A stretch of DNA of 64,000 nucleotides from Clostridiales bacterium (GCA_017451265.1 JAFSPU010000007.1:62001-126000); one strand, 5' to 3'. Positions 9,673-19,250 are shown, counted from the stretch's first letter. Notes: generated by a model from the letters alone, not told the origin. Made by a program: numbers and translations.

Positions 9673-11267
9673 TGTCCGAACGGGATCAGCTCGACAATTT
9701 AACAGGAGAGAATACTTCCACGCTTAATGTGCTGGAGGCTGAGAAGGCCGTCCTGTCTCTTTGCATGAGACACAGAGAAGCAGTCGAGACTACCGTAATG
9801 AATAAGGTAGTGGCGGGTGACTTTTCCGATGTAAGACATCAGGCTGTATTCGAAGCCATCAGCGAGATCTATCTTGAAGGTGGAGCCATCAACAGACACA
9901 GCGTCTGCGATAAGCTTCAGGATACCGGCAAGACGAAAATCGTCGGCGGTGATGCATTCGTATTTGATATCGCTAACAGCAATGCCGTTCTTTCGGCGGC
10001 CGACAGCTATCTCTCGGTTATCACCAAGAACAGCCTTTCCAGAAGACTTATCTCTACTCTGGATGATCTGCATGATAAGGCCGTAAATCATAAGGGCTCC
10101 GTTAAGGACATCGTCGATACGGGTCTTTCCAAGTTGAATCTTCTTAAGATCGAGGACGATACCACAGGCTTTGAGAGCATTTCGGTTATCGCAAGAAGAA
10201 ATCTCGAAGACTTGAAGGAAGCCATGAAGGGCGGAGAGACCAAGACCGTCAAGACAGGTTTCTCTTATCTCGACAATATCACCGGCGGCTTCAAGCCCGG
10301 TACCATGAACATTATCGCTGCCCGACCCGGTATGGGTAAGACTGCGCTCGTTCTTAATATCGCCACTAACGTTGCGAGCATGTATTCCAAGACAGTTGCG
10401 ATCTTCTCACTCGAAATGAGTAAGAGCGAGATCGTAAACAGAATCCTCGCTTCGCAGTCACAGACGAGCTTTAAGAAGATCGAGCGTGCGGAAGTAACTG
10501 CTCAGGACCTCGCAGAGCTCGAGTCAACTTTAAGAAGGATTACCACCTATCCTATCTATATCGATGAGAAGACAGGTACGAATCCTTCTGATATCAGAGC
10601 TAAGTGTCAGGACTTAAGCCGCAAGACACCGATCGGTCTCGTTATCATCGACTACCTGCAGCTCATGACTTATCCCGATAAAGCCGGCGGCAACAGACAG
10701 AATGAGATCGCTGCCATCAGCCGTGATATCAAGGTTCTTGCCAAGGACCTGGGCGTACCGGTTATCGCGCTTTCACAGTTGAACAGAGGAACTGAGAACA
10801 GAGAGGACGGAGATCATACACCGGGTCTTGCTGATATCAGAGATTCCGGTGCCATCGAGCAGGATGCCGACTGCGTTATCTTTATCCACAGACCTTCGTA
10901 TTACACCAAGAAGAAGGATGCAGCGGAGGCTCCGAAGATCGAGGACGCTCAGCTCATCGTAGCCAAGAACAGACACGGTGAGACCAATACCGCCTATGTT
11001 AAGTGGTACGGCGCCAAGACATTGTTCTTCGAGCCGAACCGAAAGGATGATCCCAAGGATCCCATGGAGAACGCTTACAACAGGACTACCACATCCGATA
11101 AGGCTTCCGGAGACTACAAGTTCGATGAAGCGGAGGAACCGCCGTTCCCGTCCGAGGATGAGGCTCCTGCCGCCGATACGGGCTATGAGGAAGAAGCTCC
11201 CGACTTCGGCGAGAACGAGGAATTCTTCAACGACAGCCACGACGAACTCCCGGCGGATTTCTTATGA
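9672..11267 (+). CDS. dnaB: replicative DNA helicase
   Basis: 531 aa (named dnaC in Bacillus). N-terminal helical domain (EKAVLSLCMRH), then a RecA-like helicase core with Walker A ARPGMGKTA (Lys223), FSLEMSKSEIVNRILA, Walker B-type IGLVIIDYLQLM, and ALSQLNRGTENR. It unwinds DNA at the replication fork. After the core there is a strongly acidic C-terminal extension of about 75 residues (from about 457) rich in Glu/Asp/Ala that most family members lack. It overlaps the start of tilS by 4 bases. Confidence 0.97.
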   Translation: MSERDQLDNLTGENTSTLNVLEAEKAVLSLCMRHREAVETTVMNKVVAGDFSDVRHQAVFEAISEIYLEGGAINRHSVCDKLQDTGKTKIVGGDAFVFDIANSNAVLSAADSYLSVITKNSLSRRLISTLDDLHDKAVNHKGSVKDIVDTGLSKLNLLKIEDDTTGFESISVIARRNLEDLKEAMKGGETKTVKTGFSYLDNITGGFKPGTMNIIAARPGMGKTALVLNIATNVASMYSKTVAIFSLEMSKSEIVNRILASQSQTSFKKIERAEVTAQDLAELESTLRRITTYPIYIDEKTGTNPSDIRAKCQDLSRKTPIGLVIIDYLQLMTYPDKAGGNRQNEIAAISRDIKVLAKDLGVPVIALSQLNRGTENREDGDHTPGLADIRDSGAIEQDADCVIFIHRPSYYTKKKDAAEAPKIEDAQLIVAKNRHGETNTAYVKWYGAKTLFFEPNRKDDPKDPMENAYNRTTTSDKASGDYKFDEAEEPPFPSEDEAPAADTGYEEEAPDFGENEEFFNDSHDELPADFL

Positions 11268-12784
11268 TACTGTCAGCTTTTGCCAATAAAGTTTACGATT
11301 ACTGCACCGACAAAGAACTGTTTGTCGGTGTTTCGTGTATTGTGGCGGGACTTTCGGGCGGGCCCGATTCAGTTGCGCTCATCTCGGTTTTGAAGGAGCT
11401 TCATGACAATAAGCGTGATTTTCCCGCGATCGCAGCGGTGCATGTAAACCACGGCTTGAGGAAGAGTGCTGCCGACGATGAGTTCCTCGCGCTGTCCCTT
11501 TGCGACAGGCTCAAGATCCCCTGCAAGGCATACAGATATGACGTTAATGCCAAGGCCCGCGAGATGGGAAGGGGCCTTGAGGAGACGGGGCGTATCTTAA
11601 GGTACAGCGCTTTCAGCGAGTATGCTGCCGAGCTTTCCGAATCCATGGGCTTCGCGCCTGAAACGGTAAGGATAGCTACCGCGCATCACAAGGGGGACCT
11701 TACCGAGACTTTCATGATGAATCTTTTCCGCGGCTCCGGGCTCGAGGGCCTGACCGCGATGACTTCTGACCCCGGTATCATCCGCCCTCTGCTTGAGGTA
11801 AGCAAGAGCGAGATCCTTGAGTACCTGGAGGAGAAAGGGATCGAATATGCCATAGACGAGACCAACCTCGAGTCTGACGTCACCCGTAACAAGTGGCGCA
11901 ACGACATCCTGCCGCAGATTGCGAAGGTTTCCGTAAAGACACCCGAGGACGCGGTCTTCGACACTTACAGCCTGCTTTCGCAGGATGCGGATTACTTAAG
12001 CGCCGCGGCCCGTGAGGCTTACGAAAAGAGCCTCGTGAGGGAAGGCGGGCAGTTCATGCTTAAGACTTCCGATGTTCTCGGGCTTCACCGCGCCATCGGT
12101 ACCCGCGCCGTAAGGCTCCTGTGGCAGGACACTTTCGGCTCCCTTACGGACTTCGAGACAAAGCACACCGACATTGTGATGGGGCTCATGAAGCTTACGG
12201 TCGGCACGAAAAGCGCCGACATGCCCTTCGGCAGGACCGCGGTGGTCTGCAACGGACTCCTCGGTTTCTACGGGGAGGACGGCACTTCTTTGGCCTGCGC
12301 CATGGCGACTTTCCTGGGTTTTCCGGCTGCGGCGGAGCCCTTCGAATACCGCATAAACGCGCGTGATCTCGTAGAGGGTCCGAAAACCTATAAAATACCG
12401 TGTTCAGACCTTGTTTTAACGGCTTCGGTCGTTGAGAATACCGAAGCGATGGTATATAATACATTTTCGTGGATTTGCCCCGGTGAAGACCTTGTTATCG
12501 GACTGTGTCCGGCTGACGGAGCCTTCAGAAAGGCGGGAAGTCCGCATCAGAACCGAATAAGGAAGCTTATGTCGGATCTGAAGGTTCCGAAGGGAGCGAG
12601 GGAACATCTTCTGGCTGTTAGGTCAGGTGAGAAGATCCTGTGGATCCCCGGGATCGGCCATCACGAGGGCTTTGTTTCTTCCGCTTCCAGGGAGAACTGG
12701 TTGACAGAAGAGGGCAATGCCTCCGTAGAAAAGCTTATAAAGCTTGATATTCGGAATGAGGGAGAGACGGTTGAAACATTTTGA
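11264..12784 (+). CDS. tilS: tRNA(Ile)-lysidine synthetase
   Basis: 506 aa. The PP-loop ATP site SGGPDS (31-36) is intact, with VHVNHGLR, ATAHHKGDLTETFMMNLFRGSG and NRIRKLMSDLKVP near the C-terminus. The enzyme adds lysine to C34 of tRNA-Ile(CAU), changing its decoding from AUG to AUA. The middle region (about 230-360) is the longer substrate-binding part. It lies in the common tilS-hpt-ftsH order. Base composition in 11.4-12.4 kb is somewhat GC-richer than the neighbours, with no sign of transfer. Confidence 0.95.
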   Translation: MILSAFANKVYDYCTDKELFVGVSCIVAGLSGGPDSVALISVLKELHDNKRDFPAIAAVHVNHGLRKSAADDEFLALSLCDRLKIPCKAYRYDVNAKAREMGRGLEETGRILRYSAFSEYAAELSESMGFAPETVRIATAHHKGDLTETFMMNLFRGSGLEGLTAMTSDPGIIRPLLEVSKSEILEYLEEKGIEYAIDETNLESDVTRNKWRNDILPQIAKVSVKTPEDAVFDTYSLLSQDADYLSAAAREAYEKSLVREGGQFMLKTSDVLGLHRAIGTRAVRLLWQDTFGSLTDFETKHTDIVMGLMKLTVGTKSADMPFGRTAVVCNGLLGFYGEDGTSLACAMATFLGFPAAAEPFEYRINARDLVEGPKTYKIPCSDLVLTASVVENTEAMVYNTFSWICPGEDLVIGLCPADGAFRKAGSPHQNRIRKLMSDLKVPKGAREHLLAVRSGEKILWIPGIGHHEGFVSSASRENWLTEEGNASVEKLIKLDIRNEGETVETF

Positions 12785-13298
12785 TGTCATGATCTCCGAG
12801 CAGGAGATAGATAACAAAGTAGAAGAAGTCGCTGCTAAGATCAGCAGTGATTTTGAAGGTGAATCCGTTGTAGTTATCGGTGTGCTCACCGGCGCTTTCA
12901 TCTTTACGGCAGACCTCGTAAGATCTCTGACTGTTCCTGTAGAGACCGTTGATTTTGTTCAGGTATCAAGTTATGAGGGCGATAAGTCCACAGGCAAGCT
13001 TGTCTTCAAGAAGGATATCTCCACTGATATCGAAGGGAAGAATGTCCTTATCGTCGAAGATATTATCGATACGGGAAGAACTCTGAAGCAGCTTAAGCAG
13101 ATGTTTCTGGAGAGAAATCCCAAGTCTATAAAGATATGCACCGCTTTCGATAAGCCGAGCAGAAGAGTAACCGATCTTGTTCCGGATTATAACTGTTTTA
13201 CGATCCCGGATAAGTTCATCGTAGGTTACGGTCTCGATTACGACGGTAAGTATCGTGATTACAAAGATGTGAGAATAGTGAGGACAGATGATGAGTAA
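12771..13298 (+). CDS. hpt: hypoxanthine phosphoribosyltransferase
   Basis: About 175 aa from the TTG at 12771, chosen because a GGGAGAG site is well spaced upstream and the resulting N-terminus (LKHFDVMISEQEI) fits the family; ATGs at 12744 and 12756 are alternatives but lack such a site. It salvages hypoxanthine/guanine to IMP/GMP with PRPP. Motifs: VVIGVLTGAFIFTADL, the PRPP loop VLIVEDIIDTGRT, and DFIVGYGLDY-like DKFIVGYGLDY near the end. It overlaps tilS and ftsH, forming one transcription unit. Confidence 0.93.
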   Translation: MKHFDVMISEQEIDNKVEEVAAKISSDFEGESVVVIGVLTGAFIFTADLVRSLTVPVETVDFVQVSSYEGDKSTGKLVFKKDISTDIEGKNVLIVEDIIDTGRTLKQLKQMFLERNPKSIKICTAFDKPSRRVTDLVPDYNCFTIPDKFIVGYGLDYDGKYRDYKDVRIVRTDDE

Positions 13299-15417
13299 CA
13301 ATTCCGATCACAATAACGCGCCCAAGGCACCGGCTAACAGACCGCCGAAGTTCGGGTCAGCAGCCATTTTCTATGTGGTGCTTATAGCGATCCTTTTGAT
13401 CTTTTCCACGATGATGTTCGGTGACCGTAACGGCCGCGCGAATGAGACAACACTTTCAGATGTAGTAGATATCATCGAGAACAGCGATTACACGGTAAAC
13501 AAGGTCGACGTTAACGGAACTACAGTAACGATCGATTACCAGGATCTTCAGGGTAAGAACCAGACAACAACACAGACGATCCCTTACGAGTACGTCGATG
13601 ACCTCATCAACAAGCTCGATGAGTACAAGGCAGAAGGTAAGATCCCTAACTATAACTACACTGAGCCGCTCGACTGGGGCATGATCCTTAATGCTCTGTC
13701 CATCCTCGGTATGGTAATCCTCGCAGTCGTCATCTTCGTTAACCTTAACAAGCAGACAAGAGGCGAGAACAGCGTATTCTCGTTCGGTAATAACAGAGCA
13801 AGACTAACAAACCCTAACGACATCAAGGTCAAGTTCTCTGATGTTGCAGGTTCAGTAGAAGAGAAGGAAGAGCTGTCGGAGGTCGTTGACTTCCTTAAGT
13901 CTCCTAAGAAGTACAAGGAGCTCGGTGCCAAGATCCCTAAGGGTGTTCTTCTCCACGGACTTCCCGGTACAGGTAAGACATTGCTCGCCAGAGCCGTAGC
14001 AGGTGAGGCTAACTGCCCGTTCTTCTACATCTCCGGTTCTGACTTCGTTGAGATGCTCGTTGGTGTCGGTGCTTCCCGTGTAAGAAGCCTTTTCGCTGAT
14101 GCCAAGAAGGCAGCTCCCGCAGTTATCTTTATCGATGAGATCGATGCTGTCGGCCGTAAGAGAGGTGCAGGCCTCGGAGGCGGACAGGATGAGCGTGAGC
14201 AGACACTTAACCAGATTCTCGTTGAGATGGACGGTTTTGATGTAAATACAAATGTAATCGTAATCGCGGCCACAAACCGTGTTGACGTACTTGACCCGGC
14301 TCTGTTAAGACCCGGAAGATTCGACAGAAGGATCATGGTTAATCCTCCTGATGTCGATGAGAGAGAAGCTATCCTTAAGATCCATGCCAAGGGCAAGCCT
14401 CTTTCACATGATGTTGTCTTAAGAGAAGTCGCACTTACAACTGTTGGCTTCACGGGTGCTGATCTTGAGAACCTTCTTAATGAGGCGGCTCTCCTCGCTG
14501 CAAGACGCAACAAGAAGGAGATCACTCCTCTTGAGATCAATGACGCTACTTTCCGCGTAATGATGGGTCCCGAGAAGAACTCCAAGAAGCTCACAGACAG
14601 AGCCAAGAAGCTCACTTCTTATCACGAGGCAGGACACGCCATTGTACTGCGTGCCACATCCGACATCGAGAAGGTCGACAGAGTTACTATCATCCCTGCA
14701 GGTCAGGCAGGCGGCTTCACAGCTTATAAGCCCGTTGAGGACCTCGACTACTACACAGAGAAGATGCTCCTCGACAACATCAGAATGTCACTCGGCGGAC
14801 GTGCCGCAGAAGAGCTCTTCCTCGGCGAAGTTTCCACAGGTGCCGCATCTGACCTCCAGCACTGCAACAGAGTTGCTACTGCCATGGTTAAGAGATACGG
14901 TCTGTCACCGAAGTTCAGAAACATGGTCTTCGGCGATGAGAATGAAGAGATATTCGTTGGTCAGTCTTTCGGTCAGGTTCAGAGCTACTCCGATGCGACT
15001 GCTTATGAGATCGATAAGGAAGTTCAGAGGATCATCTCTGAGTGCTACGAGGATACCAAGCGCATTCTTCAGGAGAAGAGAACTACGATGGAGGGTCTCG
15101 CATCCAGACTTATGGATGTGCTTAAGGTAGACGGGCCTGAGTTCGAGGCTATCTACGAGGCTGAAGGTAACCTTGAGCTTTCACAGGAGATCCTCGAGCA
15201 GATGAGAGAGAACCTCCGTCTTGAGCAGGAAGCACGTGCCGCTGCTGCCAAGGCTGAAGAGGATGCAGCTTCCAAGGAGACTGAGGCTCCCGCTGAGCAG
15301 GCTTCTTCCGCAGAGGCTTCTTCCGAGCAGGCCCCCGCAGATGATGCGCCCATCTCCGCTGATGTCGCTGACGATGCGCCCGCCGAAGACAAAGAGGCAG
15401 GCAATCCTGAAGAGTAA
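13288..15417 (+). CDS. ftsH: ATP-dependent zinc metalloprotease FtsH
   Basis: 709 aa, membrane-anchored AAA+ protease that degrades misfolded and regulatory membrane proteins. Two membrane helices (about 26-46 and 130-153) flank an extracytoplasmic domain. Walker A is GLPGTGKT (224-231; Leu replaces the usual first Pro), Walker [12 protein letters not shown], the SRH is [20 protein letters not shown], and the zinc site HEAGH is at 446-450. The last 70 residues are Ala/Glu-rich. Start may be the ATG at 13288 or the next at 13291. Confidence 0.97.
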   Translation: MMSNNSDHNNAPKAPANRPPKFGSAAIFYVVLIAILLIFSTMMFGDRNGRANETTLSDVVDIIENSDYTVNKVDVNGTTVTIDYQDLQGKNQTTTQTIPYEYVDDLINKLDEYKAEGKIPNYNYTEPLDWGMILNALSILGMVILAVVIFVNLNKQTRGENSVFSFGNNRARLTNPNDIKVKFSDVAGSVEEKEELSEVVDFLKSPKKYKELGAKIPKGVLLHGLPGTGKTLLARAVAGEANCPFFYISGSDFVEMLVGVGASRVRSLFADAKKAAPAVIFIDEIDAVGRKRGAGLGGGQDEREQTLNQILVEMDGFDVNTNVIVIAATNRVDVLDPALLRPGRFDRRIMVNPPDVDEREAILKIHAKGKPLSHDVVLREVALTTVGFTGADLENLLNEAALLAARRNKKEITPLEINDATFRVMMGPEKNSKKLTDRAKKLTSYHEAGHAIVLRATSDIEKVDRVTIIPAGQAGGFTAYKPVEDLDYYTEKMLLDNIRMSLGGRAAEELFLGEVSTGAASDLQHCNRVATAMVKRYGLSPKFRNMVFGDENEEIFVGQSFGQVQSYSDATAYEIDKEVQRIISECYEDTKRILQEKRTTMEGLASRLMDVLKVDGPEFEAIYEAEGNLELSQEILEQMRENLRLEQEARAAAAKAEEDAASKETEAPAEQASSAEASSEQAPADDAPISADVADDAPAEDKEAGNPEE

Positions 15418-15418
15418 T

Positions 15419-16654
15419 ATGAGAAGAACGCTTTCGGCTGTTGTTGCTGTCGCTGCGCTGTGTGTGTCTTTGCTCACAGGCTGCAGTACGGTACCCGCCG
15501 CTGAAAGTGTTTCTGTAACTCCCGCACAGACACGCGCTGACGATGATTTCCTCGTCGGCGTGATTCTTTATGGTGACAAGGACGATGAGTCCGGCTGGAC
15601 TTACGAGCACCTTCAGGGCTTGACGCAGGCCATGGAGGACCTGGGACTTTCACCTGACACGGACCTTAAGATAAGAGACGGCATCATTGATGCTGACATG
15701 GCCTTGAGAGCTAATGTCGAAGACCTCGTTGTAATGGGCTGCGACATCATCTTCGGTGTAAGCTACGAGTACGCCGACACATTCTGTGAGCTCGCCGAGC
15801 AGTATCCTGACGTAGTCTTCTGCGACGCTTACGGCGTCCTTTCTAACGGCACTAACTACAACAACTATTCCGCACGCAATTACCAGGCGTTCTACCTTGC
15901 AGGCATCGCCGCCGGCTACAAGTCAGCCGAGACCGGCAACAACAGCCTGGGCTTTGTCACCTCATGGGGCATAAAGCACTGCGAAACATGTTCTGATGTC
16001 AACGCTTTCCTGCTCGGTGCACGCTCGGTAAACCCGGACGCGGTCGTGTATGTTTATCCCGTAGATTCCTGGGGTGATCCCGATGCCGAGCACCGCGCAG
16101 CACAGACGCTGGTGTCCAGGTACCACTGCGGTCTCATTGCGCAGGACTGTGATTCGAACGAGCCCCAGCTGCTTGCCGAGGAAGAGGGGCTCTTTAGCTG
16201 CGGCTACCTCACCGACATGACGGAGGACGCCCCCGAGGCACACCTTACGGCACCCGTCATCAACTGGAATGTTTACTATCAGCTCGCGCTCTCCACGGCC
16301 ATGAACGAGTCTTCGGCTCAGGAGTTCGTCTCCAACATAAGCGGCAACTACTTCGGCACCTTCGAGGATGACTTCCTCGGCTTGAGCCCGCTCACCGACA
16401 ACAATGAACCTGAGGCGCAGGAAGCCATCGACCTTGCAATGGAGCTCATGCTTTCAGGTCAGTGGGATGTCTTCTCCGGCACGGCACTTGTGTTTGAGGG
16501 TGAAGCCGGAAGCGTGACCGTCACCATGGTGCCCTGCGAGCTCGAGGATGAAGAGGGCGAGGTTGTCGCCGAGGCAGGCGCGCCGTCACTTTCCTACGCC
16601 GACCTGCGCGGCTACATGAACTACTGGCTCGACGGCGTAGTCGAGGTCCCGTAA
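15419..16654 (+). CDS. BMP family (PnrA-like) substrate-binding lipoprotein
   Basis: 411 aa from the ATG at 15419, which directly follows the ftsH stop; the frame is open further upstream but only inside ftsH. A signal peptide ends in the lipobox LLTGC (Cys about 24). The rest resembles basic membrane protein/PnrA family binding proteins: VGVILYGDKDDESGWTYEHLQGL, GCDIIFGVSYEYADTFCELAEQYPDVVF, YQAFYLAGIAAGYKS, and LGFVTSWG. Such proteins deliver nucleosides or other ligands to ABC importers or sense them. No permease or ATPase gene is next to it, so the partner is unknown. Confidence 0.85.
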   Translation: MRRTLSAVVAVAALCVSLLTGCSTVPAAESVSVTPAQTRADDDFLVGVILYGDKDDESGWTYEHLQGLTQAMEDLGLSPDTDLKIRDGIIDADMALRANVEDLVVMGCDIIFGVSYEYADTFCELAEQYPDVVFCDAYGVLSNGTNYNNYSARNYQAFYLAGIAAGYKSAETGNNSLGFVTSWGIKHCETCSDVNAFLLGARSVNPDAVVYVYPVDSWGDPDAEHRAAQTLVSRYHCGLIAQDCDSNEPQLLAEEEGLFSCGYLTDMTEDAPEAHLTAPVINWNVYYQLALSTAMNESSAQEFVSNISGNYFGTFEDDFLGLSPLTDNNEPEAQEAIDLAMELMLSGQWDVFSGTALVFEGEAGSVTVTMVPCELEDEEGEVVAEAGAPSLSYADLRGYMNYWLDGVVEVP

Positions 16655-16693
16655 AGCTTCAAATATCCGATTTTTCTCATCAGCGCGCCGAGA

Positions 16694-16805
16694 TTTAGTG
16701 TTTTGTTTAGTGTTTTCGGTAAAACATTAAATCAAACACTTAATTTCGACTAAGATTAAGTGTTTCGTTTAGTGTTTTGGGCAAAACACTAAATCAAACA
16801 TTAAC
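16694..16805. repeat. eight-unit array of TTTAGTGTTT decamers forming two large hairpins
   Basis: Decamers start at 16694, 16706 (direct), 16722, 16734 (inverted), 16756, 16768 (direct), 16784 and 16796 (inverted). Units within each pair are exactly 12 bases apart. This makes two inverted repeats with 23-base arms: 16694-16716 with 16721-16743, and 16756-16778 with 16783-16805, each with a 4-base loop. There is no T-tract, so they are not normal terminators. The spacing looks like a cooperative operator array upstream of the nuclease-like gene; a small miniature element is another possibility. Confidence 0.85.
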
Positions 16806-16867
16806 TTTTAGCTTTGACACTTGTTTCCGAAGGACAATCGGGTTATTATCCCGTCAAGGGATATGAT

Positions 16868-17689
16868 ATGAATATTGATTTTAACGACGATTACAAGATC
16901 GCCAAGGTTTTGTTTATTGATAAAGAGTTGGAAAGACTCCCGAATCTTCATCGCGGGAGTATCCGTGATTTGCGCGTTGTCAGACTATATGATGATAACA
17001 ATAGGACTGTTAAGACCTATTCACAAAGTTTAGAGAAGAACTGCAAATACGGCGAGATAGCTGACTTAAGAAAACGTTATCAACTACTTAAGAAACAGCT
17101 GCTGTCCGACCTGAAGGTGAGCCCCACGGAGTATAAGATTCAGCTTAGTGCGGCTTACCGTCTGATTAAGGAAGACTGGGATAAGATGAAGTCGCAGTCG
17201 AATCCGAAGGAGATTAAAGGAGATCTGTGGTTTGAGAATATTCACATGAGGTCCAGGTTCGAGGTCAACACGGCGATCGTACTGAAGAAGCTGAATCTCG
17301 AGTTTAAGTATGAACCTGAGATCATTTTAAACGGAAAGAAGGTCCACCCGGATTTTGTTGTTTATCTTCCTGAGTTTGAGGTGTGTTTCATTATTGAGTG
17401 TATGGGAATGATTGGAAGTTCCGGGTATGACTGGGATGCGACTAACAGAATGAAACTTCTCATGGATGTCGGATGTATCCCTTTCAGAGATTTTCTTGTG
17501 CTTGGCGGAACTGAGACATTTATACCGACTGAAGAATGGGTGACCAATGCGATTGTTTCCATGGTGAATTCGATTGCCGCTGAATGCGTGCAGTCCTTGT
17601 CCCGACAGATAGTAAGTCATGCGAAACGCTCTCTGATAAGTGAACTTCCGCCTGAGATAGCAGAACGTATCGCTCATGAGTGGGGATAG
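16868..17689 (+). CDS. PD-(D/E)XK-like nuclease-fold protein
   Basis: 273 aa from the ATG at 16868, preceded by AAGGGA with 6-base spacing; the open frame begins at a TTG (16814) without such a site. The first 115 residues are charged and helical. Residues about 120-215 have the layout of a PD-(D/E)XK fold: SRFEVNTAIVLKKLNLEFKYEPEIILNG (Glu132), HPDFVVYL (Asp162), then FIIECMG (Glu177), and later RMKLLMDVG. The usual catalytic Lys after the Glu is Cys178. It resembles small nuclease-like proteins of Clostridia that have WEHFG-type motifs at this place. Role unknown: defence, repair, or an inactive member. It stands alone behind a regular repeat array. Confidence 0.65.
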   Translation: MNIDFNDDYKIAKVLFIDKELERLPNLHRGSIRDLRVVRLYDDNNRTVKTYSQSLEKNCKYGEIADLRKRYQLLKKQLLSDLKVSPTEYKIQLSAAYRLIKEDWDKMKSQSNPKEIKGDLWFENIHMRSRFEVNTAIVLKKLNLEFKYEPEIILNGKKVHPDFVVYLPEFEVCFIIECMGMIGSSGYDWDATNRMKLLMDVGCIPFRDFLVLGGTETFIPTEEWVTNAIVSMVNSIAAECVQSLSRQIVSHAKRSLISELPPEIAERIAHEWG

Positions 17690-17722
17690 AGTCTTTGTGA
17701 CCACGGGTATTCAACTTCCGTC

Positions 17723-17750
17723 TTAACTGATGAGAGGAGGATGCTATAAT
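17723..17750 (+). promoter_or_regulatory. promoter for the ECF sigma/anti-sigma pair
   Basis: TTAACT (17723-17728), a 16-base spacer and TATAAT (17745-17750) with an extended -10 TGC just before it. The predicted start is about 30 bases before the sigma gene. Confidence 0.6.
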
Positions 17751-17785
17751 GAATAGAGATATTCATCAAAGGATAGATTTATCGA

Positions 17786-18352
17786 ATGGAAGATCAGCTC
17801 ATTATCGATATGTATTTCGCGAGGGACGAGCAGGCCATCGTCTGTACACGGGATAAGTACGGCAGGCTCTTGAGGAGTATTGCCTACGGCATCTTAAAGA
17901 GCCATGAAGATTCCGAAGAGTGCGAGAACGATACATATCTTAAGACTTGGAGTGTTATTCCGCCGACGAGGCCGACTGCATTCCAGGCTTTCCTGGCTAA
18001 GATTACAAGAAATCTTTCGCTCGACCGCTACGACCAGATGCATGCGGCCAAGAGAGGTGCCGGTGAGGTCCCTCTGATGATAGACGAGCTGGAGGAGTGC
18101 ATAGCTGATCAGGGTGCCGCGTCCACTGACGATGAGACCCAGGACGAGGACCTCAAGAGGATCCTTGACCAGTTCCTTGAGACGCTTCCCCAGGATGCCA
18201 GAAAAATCTTTATGAGACGTTACTTCTTCGGAGATTCCGTGAACGAGATAGCGGAGCGGTTCGGCTTCGGTAAGAGCAAGGTTAAGATGAGCCTTTCCAG
18301 GTCCCGCGACAGCTTAAGCGTTCTTCTCAAGAAAGAAGGTTACTATGGATAA
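17786..18352 (+). CDS. ECF-type RNA polymerase sigma factor
   Basis: 188 aa. Region 2 spans about 22-90 (DKYGRLLRSIAYGILKSHEDSEECENDTYLKTWSVIPP, then ITRNLSLDRY) and region 4 about 125-185 (LPQDARKIFMRRYFFGDSVNEIAERFGFGKSKVKMSLSRSRDSL). Such factors direct polymerase to small stress or envelope regulons. The only Shine-Dalgarno-like AAAGGA is 12 bases from the ATG, so translation may be weak. Its last 8 bases overlap the downstream gene, the likely anti-sigma factor. The target promoter motif cannot be determined here. Confidence 0.9.
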   Translation: MEDQLIIDMYFARDEQAIVCTRDKYGRLLRSIAYGILKSHEDSEECENDTYLKTWSVIPPTRPTAFQAFLAKITRNLSLDRYDQMHAAKRGAGEVPLMIDELEECIADQGAASTDDETQDEDLKRILDQFLETLPQDARKIFMRRYFFGDSVNEIAERFGFGKSKVKMSLSRSRDSLSVLLKKEGYYG

Positions 18353-19169
18353 GAAAGTTAATGCGACACGCCTGCTCCGCGCAATAGGCGAGGTCGATGA
18401 CAAATATATAGAAGAGGCCATGGAGACGGCTGCACCTGCGAAAAGGGCAGTTACAACATCACTTCGCCGTTACGGCGGTTTGATCGCTGCCGTGGCTGCA
18501 GCAGTTCTTCTCCTTATTGCAGGTAACGCAATTATCCGCTTCCTTGGCGCTGCACGTTCAGCCGAGGCTGAGTCCGCTACTCACAATGCGACTGTAGCTG
18601 CTGCGGATGAGAACATACGCGTGTATGATCACAACGCCATCACCGGCGGCGAAGCAGCTGCTCAACCGAACCAGGGCGCTGAAGAAGTGGATGCTATGTC
18701 CATGGAAACAGAAGCAGCAGGAGCAGAGGAAGGTGATCTCTGCGTCCGCGATGCCGATACTTACGATTGTCTGACCTTCGTATTCGACAGCCTCGATGAC
18801 CTCGAGGAATCTGCACAGCTTGACTTCGATGCACCCGAGTCAGTGGACGGCAGCGCTTCCTGCACATATATCAACTATGTATACGAGAACGGCACAAACA
18901 TCGCCGAGATCCAGTACCTTGATGAAAACGGCAACCCCATCTGCGCGATAAGAAAAGCCTTCGTACAGAGAAATATCTCCGGATGTGGAGACTGCTACAG
19001 CATTCATGACAGGGTAGAGGCCGACGGTATCGGATCCGTTAACCTCCTGGGTAATAACAGCGGATACCAGGTGGCATACTGGACACACGGCGGCTATTCA
19101 TATTCCGTTACGACCGTGGAAATCCTTTCGGAAGACGCTATGCTCGAGCTCGTCTCGCAGGTGGGCTGA
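18345..19169 (+). CDS. probable membrane anti-sigma factor
   Basis: 274 aa. A cytosolic N-terminal segment (1-43) begins DKKVNATRLLRAIGEVDDKYIEEA, a form common in DUF4179/anti-sigma-type proteins coupled to ECF genes. A membrane helix follows (about 44-66), then an Ala/Glu-rich extracytoplasmic linker and a beta-rich domain (about 130-274) with several Cys residues (CVRD, YDCL, SCTY, GCGDC). The overlap with the sigma gene is the main evidence for the role. The outer domain may sense the signal that releases the sigma factor. Confidence 0.7.
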   Translation: MDKKVNATRLLRAIGEVDDKYIEEAMETAAPAKRAVTTSLRRYGGLIAAVAAAVLLLIAGNAIIRFLGAARSAEAESATHNATVAAADENIRVYDHNAITGGEAAAQPNQGAEEVDAMSMETEAAGAEEGDLCVRDADTYDCLTFVFDSLDDLEESAQLDFDAPESVDGSASCTYINYVYENGTNIAEIQYLDENGNPICAIRKAFVQRNISGCGDCYSIHDRVEADGIGSVNLLGNNSGYQVAYWTHGGYSYSVTTVEILSEDAMLELVSQVG

Positions 19170-19196
19170 CAGATTCTATCGCACTAAAGCGATTCG

Positions 19197-19205
19197 TGGT
19201 ACAAT
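19197..19205 (+). promoter_or_regulatory. extended -10 promoter for the amino acid ABC transporter
   Basis: TGGTACAAT at 19197-19205, about 46 bases before the start codon; no good -35 at 17 bases. Confidence 0.45.
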
Positions 19206-19250
19206 ACCCGAGTGTTTATAACATTCAGTTATAGAAAGAAGGGTTTTATC

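Noticed and set aside
15221..15418. Upstream open frame before the BMP lipoprotein
   Set aside because: It lies inside ftsH in another frame and would bury the signal peptide.
16694..16805. CRISPR-like array
   Set aside because: Units are 10 bases with 2-base gaps and alternate in direction; no spacers and no cas genes.
16814..16819. Perfect TTGACA as -35 for the nuclease gene
   Set aside because: No acceptable -10 within 15-19 bases.
17749..17856. 35-codon ORF before the ECF sigma gene with GGAGG
   Set aside because: Its ATG overlaps the -10 box and would not be transcribed from that promoter; it runs out of frame into the sigma gene.
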